A stretch of 64,000 nt of DNA from Cryptomeria japonica (Eukaryota; Streptophyta; Pinopsida; Cupressales; Cupressaceae). Numbering within the stretch: position 1 is the stretch's first letter; every line of letters begins with the position of its first letter. The DNA is taken from contig NC_081407.1 in the NCBI RefSeq assembly GCF_030272615.1, forward strand, positions 374,839,018 to 374,903,017. Direction: 5' to 3'. The notes beneath the pieces were generated by a model. That model saw only the letters and a program-made list of their open reading frames with translations. It searched no databases and was not told the DNA's origin. The translations under genes and the position numbers were made by a program. This document shows positions 10,986 through 21,499 of the stretch, in pieces.

Positions 10986-11725
10986 AAGGCCCAGACAACA
11001 ACTGCTAATCTAACCTTCGTGTTGGATTTTAAAGTGGCTCCCAAAACCAATGAGAAGAAGCCAACAAACACAAACCATTTGAAAGTCGTCACCCTTTTAG
11101 CAAAGCTTCTCTTCACCTCAATAGGATAGGGACCCATCTCTATAGGGGCTGAAAAGACACCGACCATCAACATAAAAAGCTTAGCTCCGATCAACAAAAC
11201 AAAGTCCAACAACCAAGAAACAAGACCACATTGCTTAGCTGGAAAAATGGGTTTTAGAAAGGCTCCCAAAACCTTAAACAAAAGAAGAGGCAGAAACCAG
11301 TCAAACTCCAAGCAGGCAAGCTCCACCAAAATCTCCAGCTCCATAGGAGAAAAGTGACAGAAACCCAACAAAAAGGAGAGAGTAGCATTCACACAATCAA
11401 CCACGAAAAATAGGGCAACAAAAGCCCCCAAAATATTCCATCCAACTTCACTCAGCCAACCCCTCTTCCCCTCAATAGAAGAGCAAACCACCTTTATAAG
11501 ACAGGTTGAGAAGAAAAGAAAGATTAAAGCCAAAACCATGACAAAGATCCTCTTAAGAAATATAGAAAAAATAAAGCACCCACAACCTTCAAGAGGACTC
11601 CCAACAAAACAGAAAAGCAAGGTCAAGAAAACCCTCCACACAAAATATAGAAAACACCAAAGGCAGATGACTTGAGAAAAAAACCCCGGCCACATCAAAG
11701 CCCACTCCTTGAGCAGAGGAATCAT
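10901..11725 (-). CDS. Hypothetical hydrophobic 274-residue open frame
   Basis: Not recognised. The predicted protein is very rich in Phe, Leu, Val, Trp and Cys, with several stretches that would score as membrane segments (for example around residues 15-45, 62-82 and 100-125). The C-terminal 35 residues repeat the motif CG(S/R)LVKPT. It starts at an ATG at 11725, but no promoter, splice sites or homologous domain could be seen. Because the repeat unit is near 33 bp the frame stays open through it, which could be chance. It may be non-coding DNA or part of an old repeat rather than a gene. Confidence 0.2.
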   Translation of the reverse strand: MIPLLKEWALMWPGFFSQVICLWCFLYFVWRVFLTLLFCFVGSPLEGCGCFIFSIFLKRIFVMVLALIFLFFSTCLIKVVCSSIEGKRGWLSEVGWNILGAFVALFFVVDCVNATLSFLLGFCHFSPMELEILVELACLEFDWFLPLLLFKVLGAFLKPIFPAKQCGLVSWLLDFVLLIGAKLFMLMVGVFSAPIEMGPYPIEVKRSFAKRVTTFKWFVFVGFFSLVLGATLKSNTKVRLAVVVWALTGCGSLVKPTLFGCGRLVKPTFKVEGA

Positions 11726-11793
11726 TCAAGGCCTAGGTGGATGAAGAATGGATATCCAAAAATTTACAAGTGTGGATGAAAGTAAAGTTCCAT

Positions 11794-12985
11794 GAGTGCT
11801 CAAATTCCACGACCTCAAGGAATCCACGATTTGAGGGTCTTGAATGCTCAAATTCCATGACTCGAGGGTCTTGAGGGCTATTTATCCATGAGTTGCACTA
11901 TCAATGAAAGTGGTCAAATTCCTTGATTCCAAGGAATCCATGAATTGAGGGATATTTATCCATGAGTTATACTATTAGTAAAGTGCTCAAATTCCTTGAC
12001 TCCAAGGAATCCACGACTTGAGGGTCTTGAGGGTTAGGTCGAGTAGGAGTTGCACTATCATTTTTATCCATCAAGCTAGGTGAGAGCTGAAATGAACGAA
12101 TCTATCCAAGACTTCATGATCTAATGCAAAGATTTACCCATCACTCCCCAAAAAATCCAAGACTTCAAGGGAGGAGTGCGATTTGTCCTTGAGTGCTCAA
12201 ATTCCTTGACCTCAAGGAATCCATGACCTTAGTGAGTGGTGTGATGATCAATCTGGTTGGAAGAAATACATAAGTTTGGTGATGCTTATAATGATTTCAA
12301 CAAGGAGAAATTACTTCCAATCAATCTTGCAACAAATTCCTTTACTTGGCAAAATCAATGAGTTAGACAAGAAGTGATCTTGAGGGAAGTAGGCTATGAG
12401 TGCTCAAATTCCTTGACCTCAAGGAATCCACGCCTAGGATAAATCCATGACATGGAGGTCATGAGGGTTATGATGAATGGAAATTGCAATGATTAAACTT
12501 GTCCTTGAACCTTTTGCAAACAAAGTGCTTATGATGATGAGAATAGGAAAGAGTGATGTGATCAATTTACTTCCTGAATCAAGGGGGCAAAATCAAGCGA
12601 TTTGTCTATAAGTGCTCAAATTCCTTGACCCCAAGGAATCCGCGACTTGGGAGTCTTGATGACTATTAGAGATGAAAGTCGCCTTAATTAAATTCATCCT
12701 TTGATCTTCAAAATTTACAGACGAAGTGCTTTTAATGGTGAAAACAAGTGAGAGCTAATGTAATTAACTTATTCATGACTTGAAGGAGGTGAGTGCTCAA
12801 ATTCCTTGAGATTAAGGAATCCACGACCCTAGGCTGAAAGATCCATTTTTTTCCTTGAGGTCAAGGATTCCACAACGCTAGGCTGAAAGTTCAACTTTTT
12901 TCTTTGAGTTCAAAGAATCCATGACTTTGCTATAGCATGATAATTTTGTCTTTGGGTTGGAAAAATCCACGATCTGATGATGAGA
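11794..12985. repeat. Interspersed palindromic ~40-mer family, about 11 copies
   Basis: A unit like GAGTGCTCAAATTCCTTGAC, continuing CTCAAGGAATCCACGAC, recurs near 11794, 11844, 11908, 11981, 12190, 12396, 12608, 12788, 12850, 12900 and 12945. Its core ATTCCTTGA-NN-TCAAGGAAT is an imperfect palindrome able to form a 9-bp stem. From 11980 to 12790 the copies are about 180-215 bp apart; the last ones are closer and more diverged. No coding frame runs through the block. Confidence 0.85.
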
Positions 12986-12989
12986 TGCA

Positions 12990-14159
12990 AATTCTGTCCA
13001 AGACCATAAACTCAACAAATTAGCGAAGCTTGAGGTATGTTGCTTGTGGTACAATAAGTGACGCAAAATTGGTAGTTTTAGTTTGTGTAATTTTCAGCAA
13101 AAATTATTATTAAAACTCTTATGTTATAGTAAAATCATCTCATTTTTGACACCACCAATTACAGCATCGAATAGCTTTTTTGTGCAAATATCGCACTATA
13201 GCTTTTATCTTATCAAACATTAGTACTGATAATATTCTTTTTAAATTATACTTGCATTTGATTTTCCCAATCAGCCATATCATTCAGGTGTTCTCCATTG
13301 AATTTTGATATATAGGAATTCGATGCATAAAGCTTTGTAGATGTTTGGTAAATACAAGTATCTTTCATATTCATTTTTTTTAATATAAGAGTATACAAAA
13401 CAGTACAAAATATTTATTTATTTTTTAACAGTAATGTTAATTTATATTATTAATATAAAAGATTAAAAGTATACATTTTGTAAAAGCAAAATTAGGGATT
13501 AACCCCTATTTAAGTCCCAGAGCATAGAGAAAATACCAACAACTAGTAGTACACCTACGACCTCCAAACCTCTACACCACCACCCCCAAAATTTCATACA
13601 ACTGCCTACACAACACCCTTCAGAAATAAAATGTGGTCTGAAACCACCCTCTTAGGATGCCAAAATACAAAACATGACAAAAAATCTCCTACCCAGCAAC
13701 CCAAAACAAAAGAAAGCACACAAACTAATCTTTTTCTTCTTCTTGCTTGGTTTGTCAACCCAAAAATCCTTATGGCTGAACTCTTGTTTCTGCTCTGTGT
13801 TCCTCTTCTTGGCCTCCCTGGCAATTCACAGCGTCACTTCACACTCCCAAATGAAATATTTGAGCGCCTCCCACCCCAAGCTTACTTCCTTTGTCCACAC
13901 CTCTCTATCCTCCCCATCATTCTACAAAATGAACGGGTGAAATTTTGCTTTTGCTTCCTCTCTCGGCATGATGCCTTCACCAAATGGCCGACGCTAACCC
14001 TTTCCCACCACTACCCTCGTCATGAGAGACGTCAACCTGCACAAGGAGTGGTTTGGCCTTCACCAGCCACACCACCTCCTCTCTCAACCCGAAAACCAGA
14101 CCCCAAGCCACCATCATAGAGATAATATACACATTTGTCTTGTAGTGGAATTCAAAATG
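12990..14159. other. Unassigned stretch
   Basis: 13070-13500 is AT-rich and featureless. 13500-14120 is more balanced and holds open frames on both strands (plus 13631-14119, 162 residues; minus 13606-13824), rich in Pro/Ser/Leu and Trp/Val respectively, with no recognised domain. It could be a decayed gene or repeat. I see nothing that decides it. Confidence 0.3.
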
Positions 14160-14164
14160 CAAAT

Positions 14165-15221
14165 TGTATACACCTAAAAATGGTCTGAAGATAATTAATT
14201 AAATAAGCAATTATTTAATTAACCCCCCTTTCCAATTTAATTGAATTCATTAGTAATTTGATTAAATCCCTTTGATCTACCTATTAATAAATCTAAGGAT
14301 TTATTTAATAGGTTCATCTCAATAGTTCCCTTTGATTAATTAATTCTATGAATTAATGTCTCCCCATGTTAATCAATTCTTCTAATCCCTAATTAAGATT
14401 AACAAACTCAAGTTTGTTGAGATTAATTGTCATTTTCCAATTATTTGAATTTCTAAATTCAAATGAGCACATGGCTCCTAACTTTAACCACCTAACCTAG
14501 CCATCCCCTAACTTAACCCATTCAACCTAATCCTGGGTCTAACTAACCCTATCCTATCTTGCACATTCTAACCTCCTTATCCTAACCTCCCATGGTGTGG
14601 ATATTCTCTCCTTGAGACACATGGCACTTTTGCCACATGTCTCCTCCCTTGGACACTTGCCCTCTCATGAACAAGGCTCCTTGACACTTGTCACCACAGA
14701 GATGACAAGTGTCCCTTCCTCCAACCTCTTCTCCAACTTCCTCAATCTTGGCCCTTGATATCTTCAGATCAGATCTAGACTGTCGATTCCTGCCACCTCA
14801 GCTTTGGCCTTGGAATTCCTATAAATATCCTCCATTTTGGAGCAATAAGGATCCCATCTCATATCAATTTAGGCATCATTACTATAGGCAATTTGCATTT
14901 CAATTATCTAGCATTTAGCTTTTGGATTTATCATAGCATGTTAATCTAGTTTCTTAAATCATGTATTTCATATCATCTCCATAGTCAATCATGATCAAAT
15001 AGCTACTCAACTCTTGAGTTGTCACTTTGGAGGTGATTGCTCCGCTGAGAGCCCATTAATCCAACACCTTCAAGGTCTTCAAGAATAGAGGAAAATGAGA
15101 CATTTCAAGGAAGGCTTATGGTTTGCATCTTTGATTTAGTTTTGAAATTAAGCTTTTCAATTATATTATATTGTCTCATTATATGTGTAAGCCTCTTATA
15201 TACCACATTTTTAGCATCACA
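14165..15221 (+). mobile_element. Solo LTR, Ty3/gypsy type, with perfect target-site duplication
   Basis: It begins TGTATACACC and ends TAGCATCACA, and is flanked by CAAAT at 14160-14164 and at 15222-15226. Length is 1057 bp. It has the TTAATTAAATAA-rich beginning and a TATA box (TATAAATA, 14820-14827) as in the other Ty3-type LTRs here. No internal region is present, so recombination between two LTRs removed the rest. Confidence 0.88.
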
Positions 15222-15299
15222 CAAATAATCTTCGCCGAGCAAAAGCTCCATTATCTTACCCCCCACACCCATATTTGAGCAAATAATTTATTCTTAAGA

Positions 15300-15842
15300 A
15301 GTGCAAAAGTCAATTTGTGAAGAGCTTTGATAATATATTTAGTGTGACAATGTTTTGAGACAATGATTCACCTTCGGGAGTAAAACATTGACCCAAAACC
15401 CCATACCAAGCCACCTGGAACAGGTCACACTGGGCAGGGAAAAGAGAAAAGCAACTCACTTCACCCACACAGCTCTCACTCGACACACCCAAGAAGCCAC
15501 ATAACACCACACCAACAGTGCAGAAATGACTACCACCATCGACCCCATCACCAACAACGACCACAACCTTCGTAGAAGACTTGGCGGCATAGTTTCTCCA
15601 ACATCCGTGAGCCACATTTCTTGGGACAAAACAAATTTCGCACCCAAGACTTTGAGCATTTGCAGAGAGCCCAACGCACCCAAAGCGGAAGACCCAAAAT
15701 AGGAAAGCAACAAAGCAAGAGGGAGGAGAAGCATGAGCGCCCCAAACGGGTCACCCCCCTCGCCATCTTCATCCCCTTCATCAGATTCCTCGACTTTCCC
15801 CGTTAAAACCCTAGTTGGACGCCTTTGGCCGCTCCCGCTCAT
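15300..15842 (-). other. Unassigned stretch with overlapping open frames
   Basis: Minus-strand frames 15456-15842 (128 residues, acidic start EESDEGDEDGEGGDPF, then Leu/Val-rich) and 15310-15615 overlap. The composition recalls the 274-residue frame at 10901-11725. No domain is recognised. About 65 bp near 15297-15360 (GTCAATTTGTGAAGAGCTTT) recur at 16405-16475. Confidence 0.25.
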
Positions 15843-15867
15843 CCTTTAGGTCTGATACACCCACTAT

Positions 15868-16400
15868 GGTTGATATTAGGCGTTTAATGGTTAAACATTC
15901 ATAATTTTATAATTCCTTGAAATTACTGTTCTCTGAAATGAAAGGCAAAAATGTAAATAGTTATTTTAGTAAATAAAATAATTTAAAAAAATAGGTATAC
16001 TTTCATTTAATATAAAAAATATGTTCTCAATATTAAATTGAGTTTGAGGTTGTATAACAATTGATTGAGCACAACTAATGAGAATGATGGGTGTTCTTTG
16101 ATTACATGTCGTCTACCAAGGTTCAAACTCCAAGAACTGTGATTGGATCGAGTTCAACCCACGAATGACTTTGATAGATTCATTTCCTCTTCTGTGACAA
16201 CTTAACCTAAAGATGACTTCTAATTTAATTTTATACTTAAATATTACATTATAGTAAAATTATTTAAAATAAAAATTACCAAAATCTATAATTCAATTGT
16301 TTCTATGAAAAAGCTAATACCTACAAATACTAAGAACACTTGTGATTATAAGACAAATTTTTAATAGCATACATACATCCAAAAAATACTATAATAAGTT
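15868..16400. repeat. Dispersed repeat, copy 1 (possibly SINE-like)
   Basis: It starts near TTAGGCGTTTAATGG and holds AATTGATTGAGCACAACTAA, then GGTTCAAACTCC about 60 bp later, a layout resembling the A and B boxes of a tRNA-derived SINE. Its 3' part ends near AATACTAAGAACACTT. Two further copies lie at 17560-17860 and 17868-18440. Confidence 0.6.
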
Positions 16401-16481
16401 CTTGAGATGTGTGAAAGTCAATTTGTGAAGAGCTTTGATGATAATATCTTCAGTGTGACAATGTTTTGAGATAGTGGTTGA

Positions 16482-16945
16482 TGTTAGATGTGTTTGCCAT
16501 GATATTTGTAGCTTGACACAATGGTTCAAGGACAATTTCATGATTAGGAGATCTTGTTTATTTCAATTCATCTATTCCTTGTACCCGTTGAAAGACATTG
16601 TGTTCCTTTTGGCAGCTTGTGCAGTTCCTTGTATCTTCCCCTAAGATTGTGAGCCTTAGTCTTGCAAGTCCAATAAGGTGCAGTGAACTCCTTGGCCTTG
16701 AGCCTAAAACCCTGTAATAAGTTATTCATATTATGAGTGTGATTCTTATTGTGGTTTTTCCCTGTTTAGGATTGTACACATAAATCTAGTGTTCATGTGT
16801 TTTTTGTGCTTTGTGCTTTCATGTTTCATAACTTTAATAATAAGTTAATTGTTGTTTTAAGTTTAAAAGATTAGAAGTAGAGTATTTTAAGATTTGAACT
16901 GATTCACCCCTCCTCTTAGTCATGTGGTGTGTTCAACGGGTTGAA
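16482..16945 (+). mobile_element. Ty1/copia LTR remnant
   Basis: It begins TGTTAGATGTG and contains TTATTGTGGTTTTTCCCTG and, near the end, GATTCACCCCTCCTCTTAG. The same two landmarks occur in order in every copia LTR of this window. GTTGA lies just before the start and again at 16940-16944, but the right boundary is not a clean CA, so the end is approximate. Confidence 0.65.
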
Positions 16946-17559
16946 CAAGGTTGGTATATATTTCTTGTTTTCTACAAAACCTAATTAAGAAGAGTATGAT
17001 ATATTATCTATTACAATTTTGATGTGGGGATTATGCTTTTAATTATTAACTGCTTTGTGGGGCATTGTTAGCTTTTTCCATGAATAGATCTTCTCGATTT
17101 GGCAGATTTAGGACATTTATTTATGTCATTTGCTTGTTATCTCTTCTGCACTGATCAAAGATTTTGTGTAATTTGTGAATGTAAATTAAATCTATGAATT
17201 GTTGTCATATGCATTACATGTTTTTTAGATCAAGGCGAGTGGAAATGGAGAAAATATTATAGTAAATTTTCTCAGTGCACTTAGAAAGGTAGTTAATTCT
17301 TAGTAGTTGTGGAAGCAGAATTTGCAATTTGGCGGCGGGTTTAAAATTTAACAGTTATCTATTTCAGAATACGGTTTTAGATTTTTGTTGTTTCTACACA
17401 CCAATAGCACTATTAGAATGACATATTATAAATTATTATCGCTATTTCTTTGATTTGTGCCCTCCTATATATTATTTAACGTATATCTTACTATGACATA
17501 ACCATTGCAACTCCTTTTGGTGCAAGTGCTAGTTTTATATACTTCATCCAAACCTCCCT
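16946..17559. other. Unassigned AT-rich stretch
   Basis: No coding frame of note, no clear repeat and no RNA gene seen. Confidence 0.4.
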
Positions 17560-17860
17560 TCTCCCAAAAGAAAGGTTAAAAAGTAAATAACTATCGTAGC
17601 AAAATAATATTTAACAATAATTGAAGTATAACAATAAAAATTTAATGGACTATATTTAAATATGCTACACAAATTTTCATAATAAATATGTTCTCAAATA
17701 TTAAATTGGGTTCAAAGGTTTATATCAATTGATTGAGCACAATTAGTGAGGATGATGGTGTGGTCTTTGATTGCTATCCACCGAGGTGACTATGTTTGGG
17801 CAAACCCTGTGAGTGACTTCGATAGGACTCATTTTCTCTATTTGTAATAGCTTAGCCTAA
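17560..17860. repeat. Dispersed repeat, copy 2 (partial, diverged)
   Basis: It shares AATATGTTCTCAAATATTAA, ATTGATTGAGCACAATTAGT and GATGATGGTGTGGTCTTTGA with copies 1 and 3, but the segment after the first box is altered and shorter. Confidence 0.6.
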
Positions 17861-17867
17861 TAACTTC

Positions 17868-18440
17868 AAATTAGGTGTTTAATGGTCAAACATTTATAAT
17901 TTTATAATTACTCCAAATTGGCCTTTCTCCAAACAAAAGATAAAAAAGTAAATACTTATTTTTACAAACAAAATAATATTTAAAAGTAGGTATACTTTCT
18001 TTAATATTCATAACAAATATGTTTTCAATATCAATTTGAATTTAAGGTTGGATATAAATTAATTGAAAACAACTAATGAAAATGATGGGTGTTCTTTGAT
18101 TATACGCCATCTACAACGGTTCAAATTGTAAGAAATATGATTGGATCAAGATCAACCATTAGTAATTTCCATGGAGAGTTCAACGCATAAATGACTTCGA
18201 AAAATTCATTTCCCTTGGTAACAACTCAAGATAACTTCTATTTTAACTTTATCCTTAAGTATTACATTAAAGTCAATGTATATTTAAGATTAAAAATTAC
18301 CAAAATCTATAATTCAACTATTTCTACTAAGAAGCTAATACCTACAAATACTAAGAACACTTAATGCCTATAGGCCAAATTTTCAGTAGCATACATATAT
18401 CCAAAACAACATAATAAGTTTTAAAAAATTTAACATTTAT
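17868..18440. repeat. Dispersed repeat, copy 3
   Basis: It starts TTAGGTGTTTAATGGTCAAA, matching copy 1, and carries GATGGGTGTTCTTTGATTA and ACGGTTCAAATTGTAAG. It ends near CTAAGAACACTT and the ACATA(T/C)ATCCAAAA tail also seen in copy 1. It lies immediately downstream of copy 2. Confidence 0.65.
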
Positions 18441-18864
18441 CTCGAATTTTCTCCTCCATCAAAATGATATATATACATCCATATCATCATATTAATTACA
18501 CCGAAAGGCGTAACACTACAATGACATCCACATAACTTTTTTATCTATGTAATTTTAATGATTAGTCAGCAATGACACCCACACAACTTTTTTATCAGAT
18601 TATTAAAAAATAAGTTAAAGGACCAACTTTCTATTATTATTATTATTTATTAAATAAAAACAAATAAATTAGATTTTTAAATGTTCATTTAAAAGAAACA
18701 AATCCAAATTAAAAAACAACCTACTAACATTTTTATTATTTATTAAATGTTTATAAAAAAAAAAAAATAGATTTTAAAAAACCTTCAATTTAAAAAATTA
18801 TGTTTTTCAATCTAGATTTAAAAGAAATGCAAACCATTTCATATTGAAAGATAAAAGACTTTTT
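18441..18864. other. AT-rich intergenic DNA
   Basis: AT-rich sequence with short A and T runs. No gene or defined repeat seen. Confidence 0.4.
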
Positions 18865-19020
18865 CTTAAATCTAGATTTAAAAAGAAAAGACTTAAAATT
18901 ATATTTTCTTAAATCTAGATTTAAAAAGAAAAGACTTAAAATTATATTTTCTTAAATCTAGATTTAAAAAGAAAAGACTTAAAAAATTATATTTTCTTAA
19001 ATCTAGATTTAAAAAGAAAC
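18865..19020. repeat. 43-bp minisatellite, four units
   Basis: Units starting CTTAAATCTAGATTTAAAAA begin at 18865, 18908, 18951 and 18996, so the period is 43, 43 and 45 bp; the third unit has two extra A. Each unit holds the palindrome AAATCTAGATTT. A short TA run (19021-19040) and a T run follow. Confidence 0.9.
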
Positions 19021-19040
19021 TTATATATATATATATATAT

Positions 19041-19380
19041 TTTTTTTTTACATGTGAACCATTTAATATTCTAAAATAAAACTAATATTTAATGAAGATT
19101 AATCATATAAAATTAATTAATCTATACCAAAATAAAGATTTTTTAAATTTTATCTACAATCCTCTCCATAAATTTTATTTGTAAAAAGTCAAGAGAGACA
19201 GAATTAGAAGTTGAAACCAGCACATAAATGAGTTAAATGACGGTCACCGAAGTGGCTCAAATTTCTAACCCTGTTCAGTGCACATTCACTTGAGAGAGTC
19301 CGTGGTGCACAATGAGAGCCCAACAGTTCGCATTATTAAAAATGCACATTATCATCTCACCGAATCTCAGTAACATAATA
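19041..19380. other. 3' flank of the BURP gene, no feature
   Basis: AT-rich to 19190, then balanced sequence. No gene or repeat is evident. Confidence 0.4.
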
Positions 19381-19382
19381 CC

Positions 19383-19388
19383 TTTATT
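19383..19388 (-). terminator. Polyadenylation signal of the BURP gene
   Basis: AATAAA on the minus strand, about 145 bp after the stop codon at 19534-19536. Spacing is normal for a plant 3' UTR. Confidence 0.55.
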
Positions 19389-19533
19389 GATTGTACAATG
19401 ATAAACTACAGACAGAGAGCTACTGCCCCACACAACAAACTTAATAAGCATGGCCTAATACTGGGTACCGACACTATAAATAGGTATATATATAATGTAT
19501 ATATAGCATGCATGCCTGAACATGTGACGTCGC

Positions 19534-21412
19534 TTAGTTGACTGGAAGCCAGACAACGTGATCCTGAGGAATGAAATGGCAGAGAGAAGCAGCACCAGGC
19601 TTCACATTCAAGACCTGGAATGCCACGTGGTTAGGGTTCCAAGCACTAGTGTCTGCGTGGCAAACTGCCACAGCCTCAGCCCGACTGCCATCTTCGCCCT
19701 TAACCCAAACCCTAGCAGTCCTTGTGCCCTGAGCTTCATGGCAGTAAAACACTGCGTAAGCATATTTCTGACTGTGACACACCACCGATTTCTCCCCTGG
19801 TTTGCTCACATACTTAACTCCCACGATGGTATATTCCTGCTTCATGGATTTTGCTGTCTTTGGAACATTGGTTGCTAAAACAGTTACATGGTTGCTTCCC
19901 AGCCTTGAAGTGCTGTAGTCAATCATGGACTCCAACGATGTAGCACAGTACTTGCTTTCGCCCTTGATGGCGGGACTCTCACATTCCTGTAAAGTCTCCT
20001 TCATGGCCACACCCATGTCAGAATCTTGCTCTACGTTGAGCTCCTTCAAAGCCACAGAAAACTTGTCGGAGGAAAAGGGAATTTGTTCTGCTACACCACG
20101 GGGAAGAAATTGAGTCTTTTGGGCGTCTGGATTGTTCTCCTGGACTAAGCGTAAAGATACTTTTGTTCCGCTGTGCAAATCTTTTTCCAGCAGAAACATG
20201 GAGAGAGATGGGTCAGCTAGCATTTGGGTATCTGCAGCGTAGTTGTAGTCGTATGGACTCTTTATGCCGACATGTACTCCGACCCCTTTGCCGGGGGTTC
20301 TTACAGAGACGCCGCCGCCGCCTTTTACTGGAGGTTTCACAGCTACCCCAACGCCTTTTCCCTCGCCTTTCGGTGCAGGTGCTGGCGCTTTTGGTGGCGT
20401 ATTGCCCTTCCCCACGTTCACGTTCACTCCTCCCTTGCCCACGTTCACCGCCACCTTCTCGTCCTCGGCTGAGATGAGGGCCTTAAGAGTTTCTGGCATG
20501 GCCGTCGTCGGCAGCTTCTCGTGCCAGTACGTTAAGCTCGGAGATACTCTTTCACCATTCAAAGTGGCGGCTTCGATAGCCAATACTGACTGTCAATTCC
20601 ACACAACCAAGATTCATAAGTATTTCTTAGATGATATTGCTATCAGAGTAGATTCGACTGTCTAAAACATAGTTATGAGAGTAGGACTTATCTGTGTAGC
20701 TTTTGAGTTAAATTTATTAATCTTTGTGGACAAATATTCATAAGAACGAACCCATTTCTAATTAAAACCAATGGTACACTTAAACATTCATAGCACTTAA
20801 ACAATAATTCACAATAATGTTTACCTGAATGAAGTATTGGGTTTGGATCACTTCAAAGAGATTTCTACTTAAACAATAATTCACAATAATGTTTACCTGA
20901 ATGAAGTATTGGGTTTGGATCACTTCAAAGAGATTTCTACAATTCATCATATAAACAAGAGAACATAGCTCCTAGAATCAATTGTGATCATGGATCAGAG
21001 TGTGATCCACAGTATGAGCGAAAAAAAATCTTAATACACAATTGAATCTAGAAGCTACATTGTCTTATTAAAATTGGATATGTTAAAAATATTACCTATC
21101 TCAGAACAACTCCAACTTGAGCATGTTCCAACTCAAGCATGCTTAACTAAATGTTTCATTTGAACATCACTTTAAATACAATAATGCTAAGTGTACCATT
21201 CATTTTTATCAGAAAGATTCTTGTAAGATTACTACTTCTTATGAAACTGCTACTTGTTAAAAATGAGACTACATAATTAAATTCTGAAATAGGTATCTCC
21301 TACTTATCAAATATTAAATGATTTGTATCAAAGACACCATTACAAGCTATATAAAATTTGAACGAAAGAAAACACATACTATAAGAACAGTCAAACCAAT
21401 TAAGATTTTCAT
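19534..21412 (-). CDS. BURP-domain protein, RD22-like, two exons
   Basis: The only convincing host gene. Exon 1 (21412-21380) encodes MKILIGLTVLI; a 790-bp intron with GTATGT donor and GACAG acceptor spans 21379-20590; exon 2 runs 20589-19534. The spliced product is 362 residues: a signal peptide ending near MKILIGLTVLISVLAIEAA, a conserved SLTYWHEKLPTTAMP segment, a Gly/Lys/Val-rich variable region (about 55-120) with repeats like VGKGGVNV, and a BURP domain from MFLLEKDL (about 142) to the end. The signature is exact: CH-X10-CH-X25-CH-X25-CH-X8-W at 282, 294, 321, 348 and 358. BURP proteins are plant-specific, secreted or wall-associated; RD22-type members respond to drought and ABA. The exon 1 assignment is inferred: it joins the frame without a stop and supplies the signal peptide expected in the family. 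The frame looks intact and its base composition is richer in G+C than its surroundings. Confidence 0.92.
20795..20938. repeat. Exact 72-bp tandem duplication inside the BURP intron
   Basis: The segment starting ACTTAAACAATAATTCACAA at 20795-20866 is repeated without a difference at 20867-20938. Lack of divergence means a recent duplication, or an assembly artefact. It lies 206 bp from the acceptor end of the intron. Confidence 0.95.
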
Positions 21413-21488
21413 CTTGTAGATGCCAGCCAATCCTGCTAGCATCAAATTACAGCGAATCTGAGATGCCAATGTACAAGGAATTTGTGTG

Positions 21489-21497
21489 TATAAATAG
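21489..21497 (-). promoter_or_regulatory. Probable TATA box of the BURP gene
   Basis: On the minus strand the sequence reads CTATTTATA (it is TATAAATAG on the plus strand), 77 bp upstream of the start codon. A start site about 30 bp downstream would give a 5' UTR near 50 bp. No better TATA-like site is closer. Confidence 0.5.
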
Positions 21498-21499
21498 GG

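Noticed and set aside
11794-12985. CRISPR-like array of palindromic repeats
   Set aside because: Spacing is irregular, repeats are diverged, and the surroundings are plant nuclear DNA with no cas genes.
16482-16945. A complete solo LTR with GTTGA duplication
   Set aside because: The right end before the second GTTGA does not finish in CA and the sequence there is a local palindrome, so I call only a remnant.
19558-20665. Plus-strand open frames opposite the BURP gene, including a Pro/Thr-rich one at 20264-20665
   Set aside because: They are antisense to a strongly supported coding exon; their composition mirrors its Gly/Lys/Val codons.
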